DNA from: JAFHCF01 sp048497495
GTDB taxonomy: Bacteria; Pseudomonadota; Alphaproteobacteria; Rhizobiales; Ancalomicrobiaceae
Reading direction: 5' to 3'
DNA: 20,025 nt
Assembly (NCBI GenBank): GCA_048497495.1
Contig: JAFHCF010000067.1
Location: forward strand, 1 to 20,025
In this document: positions 1 through 9,690 of the stretch, piece by piece
Position numbering within the stretch: position 1 is the first letter of the stretch
Layout of the letters: each line of letters opens with the position of its first letter
The notes under the pieces: model-generated
What the model was told of the DNA's origin: nothing
The model's database searches: none
The model's input: only the letters and a program-made list of their open reading frames with translations
Position numbers and translations under genes: made by a program

Positions 1-48
1 ATCCCCCGGTTTTCGTGCCCTTCGCATGTCCGGCGCGCGATCCGCGGC

Positions 49-612
49 TCACTTCGCGTCGGCGGCGACCTGCAACTTGATGATCTTGTCGGGGTCCGCG
101 ACCACGCCGTTGGCGGCCTTGTCGCCCTTCTTGATCTTGTCGACGACGTCCATGCCGGAGACGACCTGGCCGAAGGCGGTGTACTGGCCGTTGAGGAAGG
201 CGCCGGCGGCGAACATGATGAAGAACTGCGAATTCGCCGAATTCGGATTCGAGCTGCGCGCCATGCCGAGGGTGCCGCGCTCGAAGGGCATCGGGTTGAA
301 CTCGGCCGGCAGATTGGCCAGGGGGGAGCCGCCGGTGCCGTCGCCGCGCGGATCGCCGGTCTGGGCCATGAAGCCGTCGATCACCCGATGGAACTTCAAG
401 CCGTTGTAGAAGCCCTGGCGCGCCAGTGTCTTGAGGCGCTCGACGTGCTTGGGGGCGATGTCGGGACGTAGCCGGATCCGGACGTCGCCGTCCTTCAGGG
501 TGAGGACCAGGGTGTTCTCGAGATCGTCGGCGGCGGGGCCCGCGGCTTGCGCCGCACCGGTTGCGAAAAGCGCGGCGGCGGCGAAGGCGGTGAGAAGGGT
601 TCTGCGCAGCAC
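49..612 (-). CDS. Periplasmic cyclophilin-type peptidyl-prolyl cis-trans isomerase
   Basis: This protein of about 187 residues catalyses cis-trans isomerisation of X-Pro bonds, probably assisting folding of exported proteins in the periplasm. Residues 1-23 form a Sec-type signal peptide: RR at 3-4, a hydrophobic core of A/L/F, and an AQA cleavage site. The cyclophilin domain fills the rest. The signature FHRVIDGFMAQTGDP (74-88) contains the catalytic Arg76, and NSANSQFFIMF (124-134) supplies the second active-site strand. I chose the GTG at 612-610 because it opens the signal peptide and has GGAG eight bases upstream; the frame stays open further upstream but that part looks like shadow sequence. 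It lies 47 bp downstream of coaD on the same strand and is probably co-transcribed. From memory, Hyphomicrobiales often carry a second cytoplasmic cyclophilin next, which would lie beyond the left edge. Confidence is high for family, moderate for the exact start. Confidence 0.93.
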   Translation of the reverse strand: MLRRTLLTAFAAAALFATGAAQAAGPAADDLENTLVLTLKDGDVRIRLRPDIAPKHVERLKTLARQGFYNGLKFHRVIDGFMAQTGDPRGDGTGGSPLANLPAEFNPMPFERGTLGMARSSNPNSANSQFFIMFAAGAFLNGQYTAFGQVVSGMDVVDKIKKGDKAANGVVADPDKIIKLQVAADAK

Positions 613-659
613 GGGTTGTTCTCCGATGTTCGGGGGCCGAGCCCCGGGACGCCTTGGGT

Positions 660-1160
660 TCAGGCTCTCGTCTCGGCGCACGCCTCGAGGCGGGCGACGA
701 CGGCGGCCGGGACGAAACTCGAGACGTCGCCGCCCATGGCAGCGATCTGACGGACCAGCGTGGCGGTGATGTGGCGAACGCAGGGCGAGGCCGGCAGGAA
801 GAGGGTGCGGACCTCCGGGGCCATCGCCCCGTTCATGCCGGCCATCTGCATTTCGTAGTCGAGATCGGTGCCGTCGCGCAGGCCCCGCACGATGGCGCAC
901 GCGCGCGCGCGGCGGGCGGCCTCGACCACGAGATCGGAGAAGGCGACGACGTCGACGCGCCCCTGATCGACCCCGAGGGCGGCGACGGCCTCACGAATCA
1001 TGGCGACACGCTCGTCGAAAGCGAAGAGCGGTTTCTTGGCGGGATGGACCCCGATGGCGACGACGACGCGATCGGCGATGTCGAGCGTCTGCGCCAGAAT
1101 GTCGACATGGCCGTTGGTGACCGGATCGAAGGATCCCGAATAGAGCACCGTACGCGTCAT
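660..1160 (-). CDS. coaD: Phosphopantetheine adenylyltransferase (PPAT)
   Basis: CoaD transfers AMP from ATP to 4'-phosphopantetheine, giving dephospho-CoA in the penultimate step of coenzyme A synthesis in the cytosol. The predicted 166 residues match the family's usual 155-170. The N-terminal nucleotidyltransferase motif is clear: SGSFDPVTNGHVDI at 8-21, with the (T/H)xGH element as T15-N-G-H18. PAKKPLF (40-46) and VRGLRDGTDLDYEMQMAGMN (91-110) are typical substrate-site segments. The C-terminal element usually written ISSTxVRE reads ITATLVRQ (131-138), a conservative variant. The ATG at 1160-1158 follows a purine-rich GGGGGAGGGGGA tract and starts exactly at the fold, so a longer upstream reading frame is rejected. 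The gene heads a probable two-gene unit with the downstream isomerase. A possible extended -10 promoter lies about 90 bp upstream. Confidence 0.96.
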   Translation of the reverse strand: MTRTVLYSGSFDPVTNGHVDILAQTLDIADRVVVAIGVHPAKKPLFAFDERVAMIREAVAALGVDQGRVDVVAFSDLVVEAARRARACAIVRGLRDGTDLDYEMQMAGMNGAMAPEVRTLFLPASPCVRHITATLVRQIAAMGGDVSSFVPAAVVARLEACAETRA

Positions 1161-1248
1161 CCGCTTCCCCCTCCCCCGGCACGGCCATCGGGCCTGCCGC
1201 ATCTGGTTACGGGACCGCGCCCCTGGGCGGCACTCCCGGCCGATCATC

Positions 1249-1257
1249 CTTATACCA
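1249..1257 (-). promoter_or_regulatory. Possible extended -10 element for coaD
   Basis: Read on the minus strand this is TGGTATAAG, an extended -10 (TG-N-TATAAG). No good -35 hexamer is visible 16-18 bp upstream, as is tolerated for extended -10 promoters. It lies about 90 bp upstream of the coaD ATG. It is a sequence match only. Confidence 0.3.
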
Positions 1258-1298
1258 ACGCTCGGGGATGCCGACGCATCCGACCGTTGAAGACAAGC

Positions 1299-1333
1299 GA
1301 ATTTCTCATAGGCATCAGCGGCATGAGAAATTC
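1299..1333. repeat. Perfect 11-bp inverted repeat, 13-base spacer
   Basis: The left arm GAATTTCTCAT (1299-1309) is the exact reverse complement of ATGAGAAATTC (1323-1333). The element is A+T-rich against a strongly G+C-rich background. The phrase TTCTCATAGG also occurs twice in direct orientation (1303-1312 and 1331-1340), so dyad and direct repeat are superimposed. It could be a protein-binding site or part of a dispersed palindromic element. Confidence 0.6.
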
Positions 1334-1341
1334 TCATAGGG

Positions 1342-1376
1342 AATACCAAAGGTCATTTTCAATGCCCTTTGGTATT
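1342..1376. repeat. Compound hairpin: 11-bp plus 4-bp stem
   Basis: AATACCAAAGG (1342-1352) pairs perfectly with CCTTTGGTATT (1366-1376). After one T/C mismatch the stem continues as CATT/AATG around a three-base loop (TTC). It begins nine bases after the preceding inverted repeat, and both have 11-bp arms and 13-base spacers. The right arm overlaps TG-G-TATTAT (1370-1378), which resembles an extended -10 element pointing right. The paired layout suggests a REP-like unit or a regulatory double dyad. Confidence 0.6.
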
Positions 1377-1637
1377 ATCCGGGCACCTCAACCGGCGCCG
1401 TTCGAACTGCTCTATCGCCCCGGCGGGAGCCTCGCAAGCGGCGACGCGCGCGGCGGTTCGGGCGCCCCGCGGCGCCATCCATGATCGGCCGGCGCAATGT
1501 TGCTTCGCCCGAGCGCGACGCAACATCGACGAAACCCGATTTCTCGACCACGCAAAAACCCGGACATGCCCTTGGGTTAAGTTCTCATCGTCCGAAGGGA
1601 ACTCGGCTTCGATCGACCGCCATCGATCGCCGTCGTG

Positions 1638-1671
1638 GGGAGTTCCGGGTCTCTCCCGATCCGGAACTCCC
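1638..1671. repeat. 11-bp perfect inverted repeat
   Basis: GGGAGTTCCGG (1638-1648) is the reverse complement of CCGGAACTCCC (1661-1671), with a 12-base loop. Other dyads in the same gap are 1721-1743 (GCCGCTCG/CGAGCGGC) and 1758-1789 (CCGTGACCGCG paired with CGCGGTTCACGG, one bulged T). Neither strand here has a credible gene. Confidence 0.5.
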
Positions 1672-1823
1672 ATTCGGACCGCCGTCCCATTCCGGTGCTC
1701 GCGGGCCCGGTCCGGCACATGCCGCTCGTTCCCCCCGAGCGGCCTGGCCAATCTCTTCCGTGACCGCGGCTCCCCCGCGCGGTTCACGGTCGCTTCCGCG
1801 GCTAGCCATCCAGCCGCCACCTC

Positions 1824-1865
1824 GAGAGGGCGTGTCCACGACGTGGCGCGCCCTCTCCTCTTTTT
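1824..1865 (+). terminator. Intrinsic terminator reading rightwards with no annotated gene
   Basis: The outer stem is GAGAGGGCG (1824-1832) with CGCCCTCTC (1849-1857). An inner CCACG-A-CGTGG stem extends it. CTCTTTTT follows directly at 1858-1865. The T tract is on the plus strand only; the minus-strand continuation has no T run, so it is a poor terminator for gyrA, whose stop lies 82 bp away. It implies a plus-strand transcript arising in the coaD-gyrA gap, or a block on antisense reading into gyrA. Confidence 0.65.
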
Positions 1866-1938
1866 CGAAAGACCGCGCGCCGATCCGCGAAGCGACGCCC
1901 CGAGCGGGCGGCCGCTCGCGGCCGGCGGCGTGGCGGCC

Positions 1939-4665
1939 TCAGCCCTCGACGTCCTCGTCGTTCTCTTCCTCGCGGATGCGCTCGACCGAGACGACCTTCT
2001 CGGACTCGGCCGTATCGAAGACGATCACGCCCTGGGTCGAGCGACCGGCGATGCGGATGCCCTCGACCGGGCAGCGGATCAACTGGCCGCCGTCGGTGAC
2101 CAGCATGATCTGATCGCCGTGCTCGACGGGGAAGGAGGCGACCAGACGGCCGTTGCGGGCGCCCGTCGACATGGCGACGATGCCCTTGCCGCCGCGCCCG
2201 GTCGTCCGATACTCGAAGGACGAGGTGCGCTTGCCGTAGCCGTTCTCCGACACGGTGAGCACCAGTTGCTCGGCTTCCGACATGGTGACGTAACGCGGCA
2301 GGTCGAGCTGACCGCCGATCGCCACCGGCTCGTCGTCGCCGGCATCGACCACCACGCCCTCGGCGTCGACCTCGCCGCGCATCAGGCGCGACTGCTTGAG
2401 ATAGAGGGTGCGCTCCTCCGGCGTCGCGTCGAAGTGGCGCAGGATCGCCATCGAGATGACGGTATCGCCCTCGGGCAGGTTGACGCCGCGCACGCCCATC
2501 GAGTCGCGGCCCTTGAAGACGCGGACGTCGGGCACGGCGAAGCGGATGCACTGGCCGCCGGCCGTGGTGAGAAGCACGTCGTCGCCCTCGGTGCAGGTGT
2601 CGACCCCGACGATGCCCTCGCCCTCCTCGAGCTTCATGGCGATCTTGCCGTTGCGATTGACCTGGACGAAGTCGGAGAGCTTGTTGCGCCGGACGGTGCC
2701 GCCGGTGGTGGCGAGCATGACGTCGAGCGTGCCCCAGGCCTCCTCGTCCTCGGGCAGCGGCAGGATCGAGGTGATTCGTTCGCCGGCCTCGAGCGGGAAC
2801 ATGTTGACCAGCGCCTTGCCGCGCGCCTGCGGGGCGGCGAGCGGCAGACGCCACACCTTGGTCTTGTAGACTTGGCCGCGCGACGAGAAGAACAGGATCG
2901 GCGCGTGGGTCGAGGCGACGAACAGGCGGACGACGAAATCCTCGTCCTTGGTCGCCATGCCGGAGCGGCCCTTGCCGCCGCGCCGCTGGGCCCGATAGGT
3001 CGACAGCGGCACCCGCTTGATCCAGCCGGCGTGGGTGACGGTGACCACCATGTCCTCGCGGGCGATCAGGTCCTCGTCGTCGACGTCGCCGTCGACGTCG
3101 AGGATTTCGGTCCGGCGCGGCGTGGCGAATTCGGCCCTGACCTCGGCGAGCTCGGTCTTGACGATGCTCATGATGCGATCGCGCGAGGCGAGGATCTCCA
3201 GATAGTCGGCGATCTCGAGCGCGAGCTTGTTCAACTCCTCGGCGATCTCGTCGCGGCCGAGCGCGGTGAGGCGCTGCAGGCGCAGGTCGAGGATGGCGCG
3301 GGCCTGCTCTTCCGACAGGCGATAGGTGCCGTCCGCGGAGACGACATGGCGCGGATCGGCGATCAGCGCGATCAGCGGCGCCATGTCCTTGGCCGGCCAG
3401 TCGCGGTCCATCAACTGGGCGCGGGCGGTCGCCGGATCGGGCGCGGCGCGGATGACGCGAATGACCTCGTCGATGTTGGCGACGGCGATGGCGAGGCCGA
3501 CCAGGACGTGGGCGCGGTCGCGCGCCTTGTTGAGCAGGAAGCGGGTGCGCCGGCCGATCACCTCCTCGCGGAAGTTGATGAAGGCGGTCAGCATGTCGTG
3601 GATGTTCATCAACAGCGGCCGACCGCCGTTGAGCGCCACCATGTTGCAGCCGAACGAGGTCTGCAGCTGGGTGAAGCGGTAGAGCTGGTTCAGCACCACG
3701 TCGCTCATCGCGTCGCGGCGCAGCTCGATCACCACCCGGTAGCCGTCGCGATCGGATTCGTCGCGCACCTCGGCGATGCCCTCGATCTTCTTCTCGCGCA
3801 CCAACTCGCCGATGCGCTCGACCATCGAGGCCTTGTTCACCTGGTAGGGGATCTCGGTGATGATGATCGCCTCGCGGCCGCCGCGCGCGATCTCGGTCCC
3901 GACCTTGCCGCGCATCAGCACCGAGCCGCGCCCGGTGGCGTAGGCGGAGCGGATGCCGGCGCGGCCGAGGATGATGCCGCCGGTGGGGAAATCCGGGCCC
4001 GGAATGATCTCGGTCAGTTCCTCGATCGACATGTCGGGCCGATCGATCAGGGCGATCGTCGCGTCGATCACCTCGCCGAGATTGTGGGGCGGAATGTTGG
4101 TGGCCATGCCGACGGCGATGCCGCCGGCGCCGTTGGCGAGCAGATTGGGGAAGCGCGCCGGCAACACCAGCGGCTCGCGCTCGGTGTTGTCGTAGTTGCC
4201 CTGGAAGTCGACGGTGTCCTCGTCGATGTTCTCGAGCAGCTTGTGGGCGACCTTGGCCAGACGCACCTCGGTGTATCGCATGGCGGCGGCCGAATCGCCG
4301 TCGACCGAACCGAAGTTGCCCTGGCCGTCGACCAGCGGCAGGCGCATCGAGAAGTCCTGCGCCATGCGCACCAACGCGTCGTAGACCGCCTGGTCGCCGT
4401 GGGGATGGTACTTACCGATGACGTCGCCGACGACGCGGGCCGACTTGCGATAGGCCTTGTTCCAGTCGTAGCCGTTCTCGTGCATCGAGAAGAGAATGCG
4501 CCGATGCACGGGCTTCAGGCCGTCGCGCACGTCGGGCAGCGCACGGGAGACGATCACGCTCATGGCGTAATCGAGATAGCTGCGCTTCATCTCGTCGGCG
4601 ATGGAAATCGGCTTGATGTCGGAGGGGTGATCCCCCCCCTGGGGCTTGTCGTCTCGACCGGACAA
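1939..4665 (-). CDS. gyrA: DNA gyrase subunit A
   Basis: GyrA is the breakage-reunion subunit of gyrase, which introduces negative supercoils together with GyrB. The 908-residue length is normal. The catalytic tyrosine is Tyr131 in AAMRYTEVRL. The QRDR helix reads KYHPHGDQAVYDALVRMAQ (85-103). The GyrA box QRRGGKG (560-566) in the C-terminal pinwheel separates it from ParC, and the tail is acidic (EEENDEDVEG). Relative to E. coli numbering (offset 9), Ser83 is replaced by Gln92, while the Asp87 equivalent, Asp96, is kept. The start is a TTG at 4665-4663: no in-frame ATG or GTG precedes the conserved DEMKRSYLDYAMS block, and AGAGAGA lies about five bases upstream. A run of eight G on the coding strand falls within codons 9-12. 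A candidate promoter lies at 4711-4740. Identity is certain; the start is likely. Confidence 0.97.
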   Translation of the reverse strand: MSGRDDKPQGGDHPSDIKPISIADEMKRSYLDYAMSVIVSRALPDVRDGLKPVHRRILFSMHENGYDWNKAYRKSARVVGDVIGKYHPHGDQAVYDALVRMAQDFSMRLPLVDGQGNFGSVDGDSAAAMRYTEVRLAKVAHKLLENIDEDTVDFQGNYDNTEREPLVLPARFPNLLANGAGGIAVGMATNIPPHNLGEVIDATIALIDRPDMSIEELTEIIPGPDFPTGGIILGRAGIRSAYATGRGSVLMRGKVGTEIARGGREAIIITEIPYQVNKASMVERIGELVREKKIEGIAEVRDESDRDGYRVVIELRRDAMSDVVLNQLYRFTQLQTSFGCNMVALNGGRPLLMNIHDMLTAFINFREEVIGRRTRFLLNKARDRAHVLVGLAIAVANIDEVIRVIRAAPDPATARAQLMDRDWPAKDMAPLIALIADPRHVVSADGTYRLSEEQARAILDLRLQRLTALGRDEIAEELNKLALEIADYLEILASRDRIMSIVKTELAEVRAEFATPRRTEILDVDGDVDDEDLIAREDMVVTVTHAGWIKRVPLSTYRAQRRGGKGRSGMATKDEDFVVRLFVASTHAPILFFSSRGQVYKTKVWRLPLAAPQARGKALVNMFPLEAGERITSILPLPEDEEAWGTLDVMLATTGGTVRRNKLSDFVQVNRNGKIAMKLEEGEGIVGVDTCTEGDDVLLTTAGGQCIRFAVPDVRVFKGRDSMGVRGVNLPEGDTVISMAILRHFDATPEERTLYLKQSRLMRGEVDAEGVVVDAGDDEPVAIGGQLDLPRYVTMSEAEQLVLTVSENGYGKRTSSFEYRTTGRGGKGIVAMSTGARNGRLVASFPVEHGDQIMLVTDGGQLIRCPVEGIRIAGRSTQGVIVFDTAESEKVVSVERIREEENDEDVEG

Positions 4666-4710
4666 ATGCTGTCTCTCTTCACGAATTCGGGCGCTCGCGA
4701 GCGATCCGTC

Positions 4711-4740
4711 TCAATAGACGATTCCACCTGGAAAAGCCAA
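4711..4740 (-). promoter_or_regulatory. Candidate gyrA promoter
   Basis: On the minus strand TTGGCT (4740-4735) and TATTGA (4716-4711) are separated by 18 bases, a reasonable sigma-70-type arrangement. The predicted start would be near 4704, giving a leader of about 40 bases. A perfect 12-bp palindrome, CGCTCGCGAGCG (4692-4703), falls at the expected transcription start and could be an operator. No expression evidence is available. Confidence 0.35.
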
Positions 4741-4816
4741 TCTGTGGGGCGGATTTCCAAGATCTTTCGACCTCGGAAGGGATGGCCTCGCGCCCGCTCC
4801 GCCACGCCTCCGGGAG

Positions 4817-4851
4817 CGCCGTCTCGCCCCCGCCCGGTGGGCGAGACGGCG
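4817..4851. repeat. 13-bp perfect inverted repeat between gyrA and marC
   Basis: CGCCGTCTCGCCC (4817-4829) is the exact reverse complement of GGGCGAGACGGCG (4839-4851), with a nine-base loop. No T tract follows on either strand, and the element sits between divergent genes. A simple terminator role therefore does not fit. It lies in the probable marC leader or between the two promoters. Confidence 0.55.
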
Positions 4852-4952
4852 TCGCGTCTCCCGACGCTGCCCGACCGCGCCAGGCCCGGCGCCTCTGGCG
4901 TTCGACGGGCCGAAGAGGCAGTGTGGGGCTGCGTCCAATCGACCGGATCCCC

Positions 4953-5576
4953 ATGATCGACTATCTGCTCGAAGCCTTCGTCACGCTCTTCGTCACCATC
5001 GACCCGCTCGGGCTCGCGCCGCTGTTCCTCGGCCTGACCGGCGGCATGAGCGCGCGCGATCGGCGGCGGGTGGCGGTGCGCGCCACGGTGATCGCCGGCG
5101 TGGTGCTGCTGTTCTTCGCGCTCGCCGGCGGCAAGCTCCTCGCCCTGATGGGGATCTCGCTCTCCGCCTTCCGCATCGCCGGCGGCCTGCTGCTGTTCTA
5201 CACCGCCTTCCAGATGGTGTTCTCGCAGAAGGAACCGCGCGACAACGCCGACGCCGAGCAGGCGGTCAGCGTCGACCACATCCACGACATCGCCGCCTTC
5301 CCGCTGGCGATCCCGCTCATCGCCGGCCCGGGCGCGATCTCGGCGACCATCCTCGCCGCCTCCAAGGCGCCGAGCTGGGCGCATCTGGGCGCCTTCCTCG
5401 GCCTGATCGGCGCGGTGCTGGCGATCTCGCTGGTCGTCTTCCTCGCCGCCCACCCGATCGATCGCCGCATCGGGCGCACCGGCCGCGTCGTCATCGGCCG
5501 CCTGCTCGGCCTGTTGCTCGCGGCGCTGGCGGTGCAGTTCGTCGCCGACGGGGTGAAGGCGATCCTGGCGGGGTGA
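4953..5576 (+). CDS. MarC family integral membrane protein
   Basis: The predicted 207 residues are almost entirely hydrophobic helices and match the MarC/UPF0056 family in length and motifs. Family hallmarks are the N-terminal FVTIDPLGLAPLFLGLT segment (13-29) and the central DIAAFPLAIPLIAGPGAIS (112-130). About six membrane segments can be seen: roughly 4-26, 44-64, 69-89, 112-136, 143-168 and 183-204. MarC proteins were once linked to multiple antibiotic resistance, but that role was not upheld, and the substrate of this subfamily is unknown to me. I chose the ATG at 4953 because it opens the first membrane helix directly; its ribosome-binding site is weak, and a GTG at 4923 is a possible alternative. 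It diverges from gyrA and converges on ssb. The neighbourhood gives no clear functional hint. Confidence 0.88.
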   Translation: MIDYLLEAFVTLFVTIDPLGLAPLFLGLTGGMSARDRRRVAVRATVIAGVVLLFFALAGGKLLALMGISLSAFRIAGGLLLFYTAFQMVFSQKEPRDNADAEQAVSVDHIHDIAAFPLAIPLIAGPGAISATILAASKAPSWAHLGAFLGLIGAVLAISLVVFLAAHPIDRRIGRTGRVVIGRLLGLLLAALAVQFVADGVKAILAG

Positions 5577-5737
5577 GACGCGACCGAAGGCCGATCGGTG
5601 CCGCCGGACCGACGCCTGCGCGAACGACGGTCTCCGCGCGGGCGCCCGATTCGGCGACGAGGCCTCGCCCCATCCGCCGAGAACGCGCGCTCACCGTCCG
5701 GCGCCCGCGCGCCTCACGCCGATCCCCGACCGCGATC

Positions 5738-6319
5738 TCAGAACGGGATTTCGTCGTCCATGTCGGCGCTGGGGGCCGGGCTGGAATAGCCGCCGGAGCG
5801 CGGGGCGGCGGCGCCCGTGCCGCCGGAGCGCGCCGCCGGAGCGCCGCGACCGCCGCCGGATACCCCGCCGGATCCGCCGCGCCCACCGAAGCCGCTCGAG
5901 CCGCCGTAGTCCTCACCGCCGAAGTCGTCACCGCCGCTCGGGGCGGCGCCGCCGCCACCGCGACCGCCGGGGCCGTCGAGCATGGTCAGGGTCGAGTTGA
6001 AGCCCTGCAACACGATCTCGGTCGAATAGCGCTTCTGGCCCTGCTGGTCTTCCCACTCGCGGGTCTGGAGCTGGCCCTCGATATAGACCTTGGCGCCCTT
6101 CTTCAGATATTGCTCGGCGACCTTGGCGAGGCCTTCCGAGAAGATCACCACCCGATGCCATTCGGTGCGCTCGCGACGCTCACCGGTGGCGCGGTCGCGC
6201 CAGTTCTCGGATGTGGCGATACGCAGGTTGACGATCGGCCGGCCGTCCTGGGTGCGACGGACCTCGGGATCGGCCCCGAGATTGCCGACGAGAATGACCT
6301 TGTTGACGCTTCCGGACAT
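5738..6319 (-). CDS. ssb: Single-stranded DNA-binding protein
   Basis: SSB coats single-stranded DNA during replication, recombination and repair, and recruits partner proteins through its C-terminal tip. The 193-residue protein has a standard OB-fold at about 1-113: SVNKVILVGNLGADPEVR (4-21), then WHRVVIFSEGLAKVAEQYLKKG (54-75). A Gly/Ser/Ala-rich disordered linker covers about 114-182. The acidic partner-binding tail is MDDEIPF (187-193), the canonical DDxIPF form. The ATG at 6319-6317 follows GGGGAGGG at good spacing. The gene diverges from uvrA, and the shared region carries an SOS box, so damage-responsive control of ssb as well as uvrA is possible, although the box lies about 290 bp from the ssb start. 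marC converges on its 3' end. Identity is certain. Confidence 0.97.
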   Translation of the reverse strand: MSGSVNKVILVGNLGADPEVRRTQDGRPIVNLRIATSENWRDRATGERRERTEWHRVVIFSEGLAKVAEQYLKKGAKVYIEGQLQTREWEDQQGQKRYSTEIVLQGFNSTLTMLDGPGGRGGGGAAPSGGDDFGGEDYGGSSGFGGRGGSGGVSGGGRGAPAARSGGTGAAAPRSGGYSSPAPSADMDDEIPF

Positions 6320-6493
6320 GACACCCTCCCCGATCGCCGCAGCGACGCGATCGATCTCGTTCCCGACGCCGTCGCGATCGACCGACGCCTCTCGGCGACC
6401 GCGCCCCGAGTGGGGAGCCGCCTCACCTACCCTCTAGACGCAAGACGGCCCGATCGCGACCTCGGGCCCGGCGATGGCGCGGCCACGCCCGGG

Positions 6494-6502
6494 TTATCCA
6501 CA
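6494..6502 (+). promoter_or_regulatory. Perfect DnaA box
   Basis: TTATCCACA matches the strong DnaA-binding consensus TTATNCACA exactly. It is single, with no cluster of boxes or adjacent A+T-rich unwinding region, so it does not look like a replication origin. It may allow DnaA to modulate ssb or uvrA, or act as a titration site. Confidence 0.4.
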
Positions 6503-6597
6503 AGATCGGCCGCCGCCGAGCTGCCCCGCCCGCCTCGCGACCTGTTCGTCGCCGACTTCGCCTAGAATGTCGTGGCGGGATCGGAGATGATCGGGTC

Positions 6598-6626
6598 TTG
6601 CTTATGTTCTGTTTTCGTTCTATGCG
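6598..6626 (+). promoter_or_regulatory. uvrA: Candidate uvrA promoter
   Basis: TTGCTT (6598-6603) and TATGCG (6621-6626) are separated by exactly 17 bases. The -35 is fair and the -10 weak. The whole SOS box lies in the spacer between them, so bound LexA would occlude RNA polymerase directly. The predicted leader is about 95 bases. Confidence 0.4.
6606..6620 (+). promoter_or_regulatory. LexA SOS box, GTTC-N7-GTTC
   Basis: GTTC at 6606-6609 and GTTC at 6617-6620 are separated by seven bases (TGTTTTC). This is the direct-repeat SOS box typical of alphaproteobacterial LexA, not the gammaproteobacterial CTG-N10-CAG palindrome. It lies about 107 bp upstream of the uvrA start. uvrA is a classical SOS gene in this group, so the site is very likely functional. 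Confidence 0.82.
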
Positions 6627-6726
6627 AGAACCCGAGGCGGTGCAAGCGGGAATCTCGGGCGGCGGCGGCCGGCGGATGCGACGGACTGGGACGAGATGAA
6701 CGGCCGGCGGCCGGCACGGAGACGAG

Positions 6727-9690
<2,964 letters not shown>

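Larger units (their letters stand above)
1161..1938. other. 778-bp gene-free gap with many inverted repeats
   Basis: This stretch between the coaD start and the gyrA stop contains no convincing coding frame. It holds two adjacent perfect 11-bp inverted repeats (1299-1333 and 1342-1376). Further dyads follow at 1497-1526 (7 bp), 1638-1671 (11 bp, 12-base loop), 1721-1743 (8 bp) and 1758-1789 (11 bp with one bulged T). It ends in an intrinsic terminator reading rightwards (1824-1865). Because coaD runs leftwards and gyrA stops to the right, that terminator has no annotated plus-strand gene to serve. A plus-strand structured RNA is one explanation; see findings. Confidence 0.6.
6320..6726. other. 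ssb-uvrA divergent control region (407 bp)
   Basis: No coding frame is credible here. The region contains a perfect DnaA box (6494-6502), a LexA-type SOS box (6606-6620) inside a candidate uvrA promoter (6598-6626), and a small CCCGAG/CTCGGG dyad (6631-6659) in the presumed uvrA leader. The stretch around 6596-6625 is distinctly richer in A+T than its surroundings. I see no clear promoter for ssb. Confidence 0.6.

Noticed and set aside
1..48. Start of a further minus-strand gene at the left edge
   Set aside because: An ATG reads leftward from 27, but the nine codons visible resemble no cyclophilin start and lack a ribosome-binding site, so it cannot be supported.
1369..4956. A 1195-codon open frame on the plus strand, antisense to gyrA
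   Set aside because: Its product is a run of Asp, His, Leu, Val, Ala and Arg with no motif, as expected from the complement of high-G+C coding DNA. gyrA on the other strand is unmistakable.
6494..6502. Replication origin at the DnaA box
   Set aside because: There is only one box, with no box cluster or unwinding region, and none of the genes usually flanking an origin.
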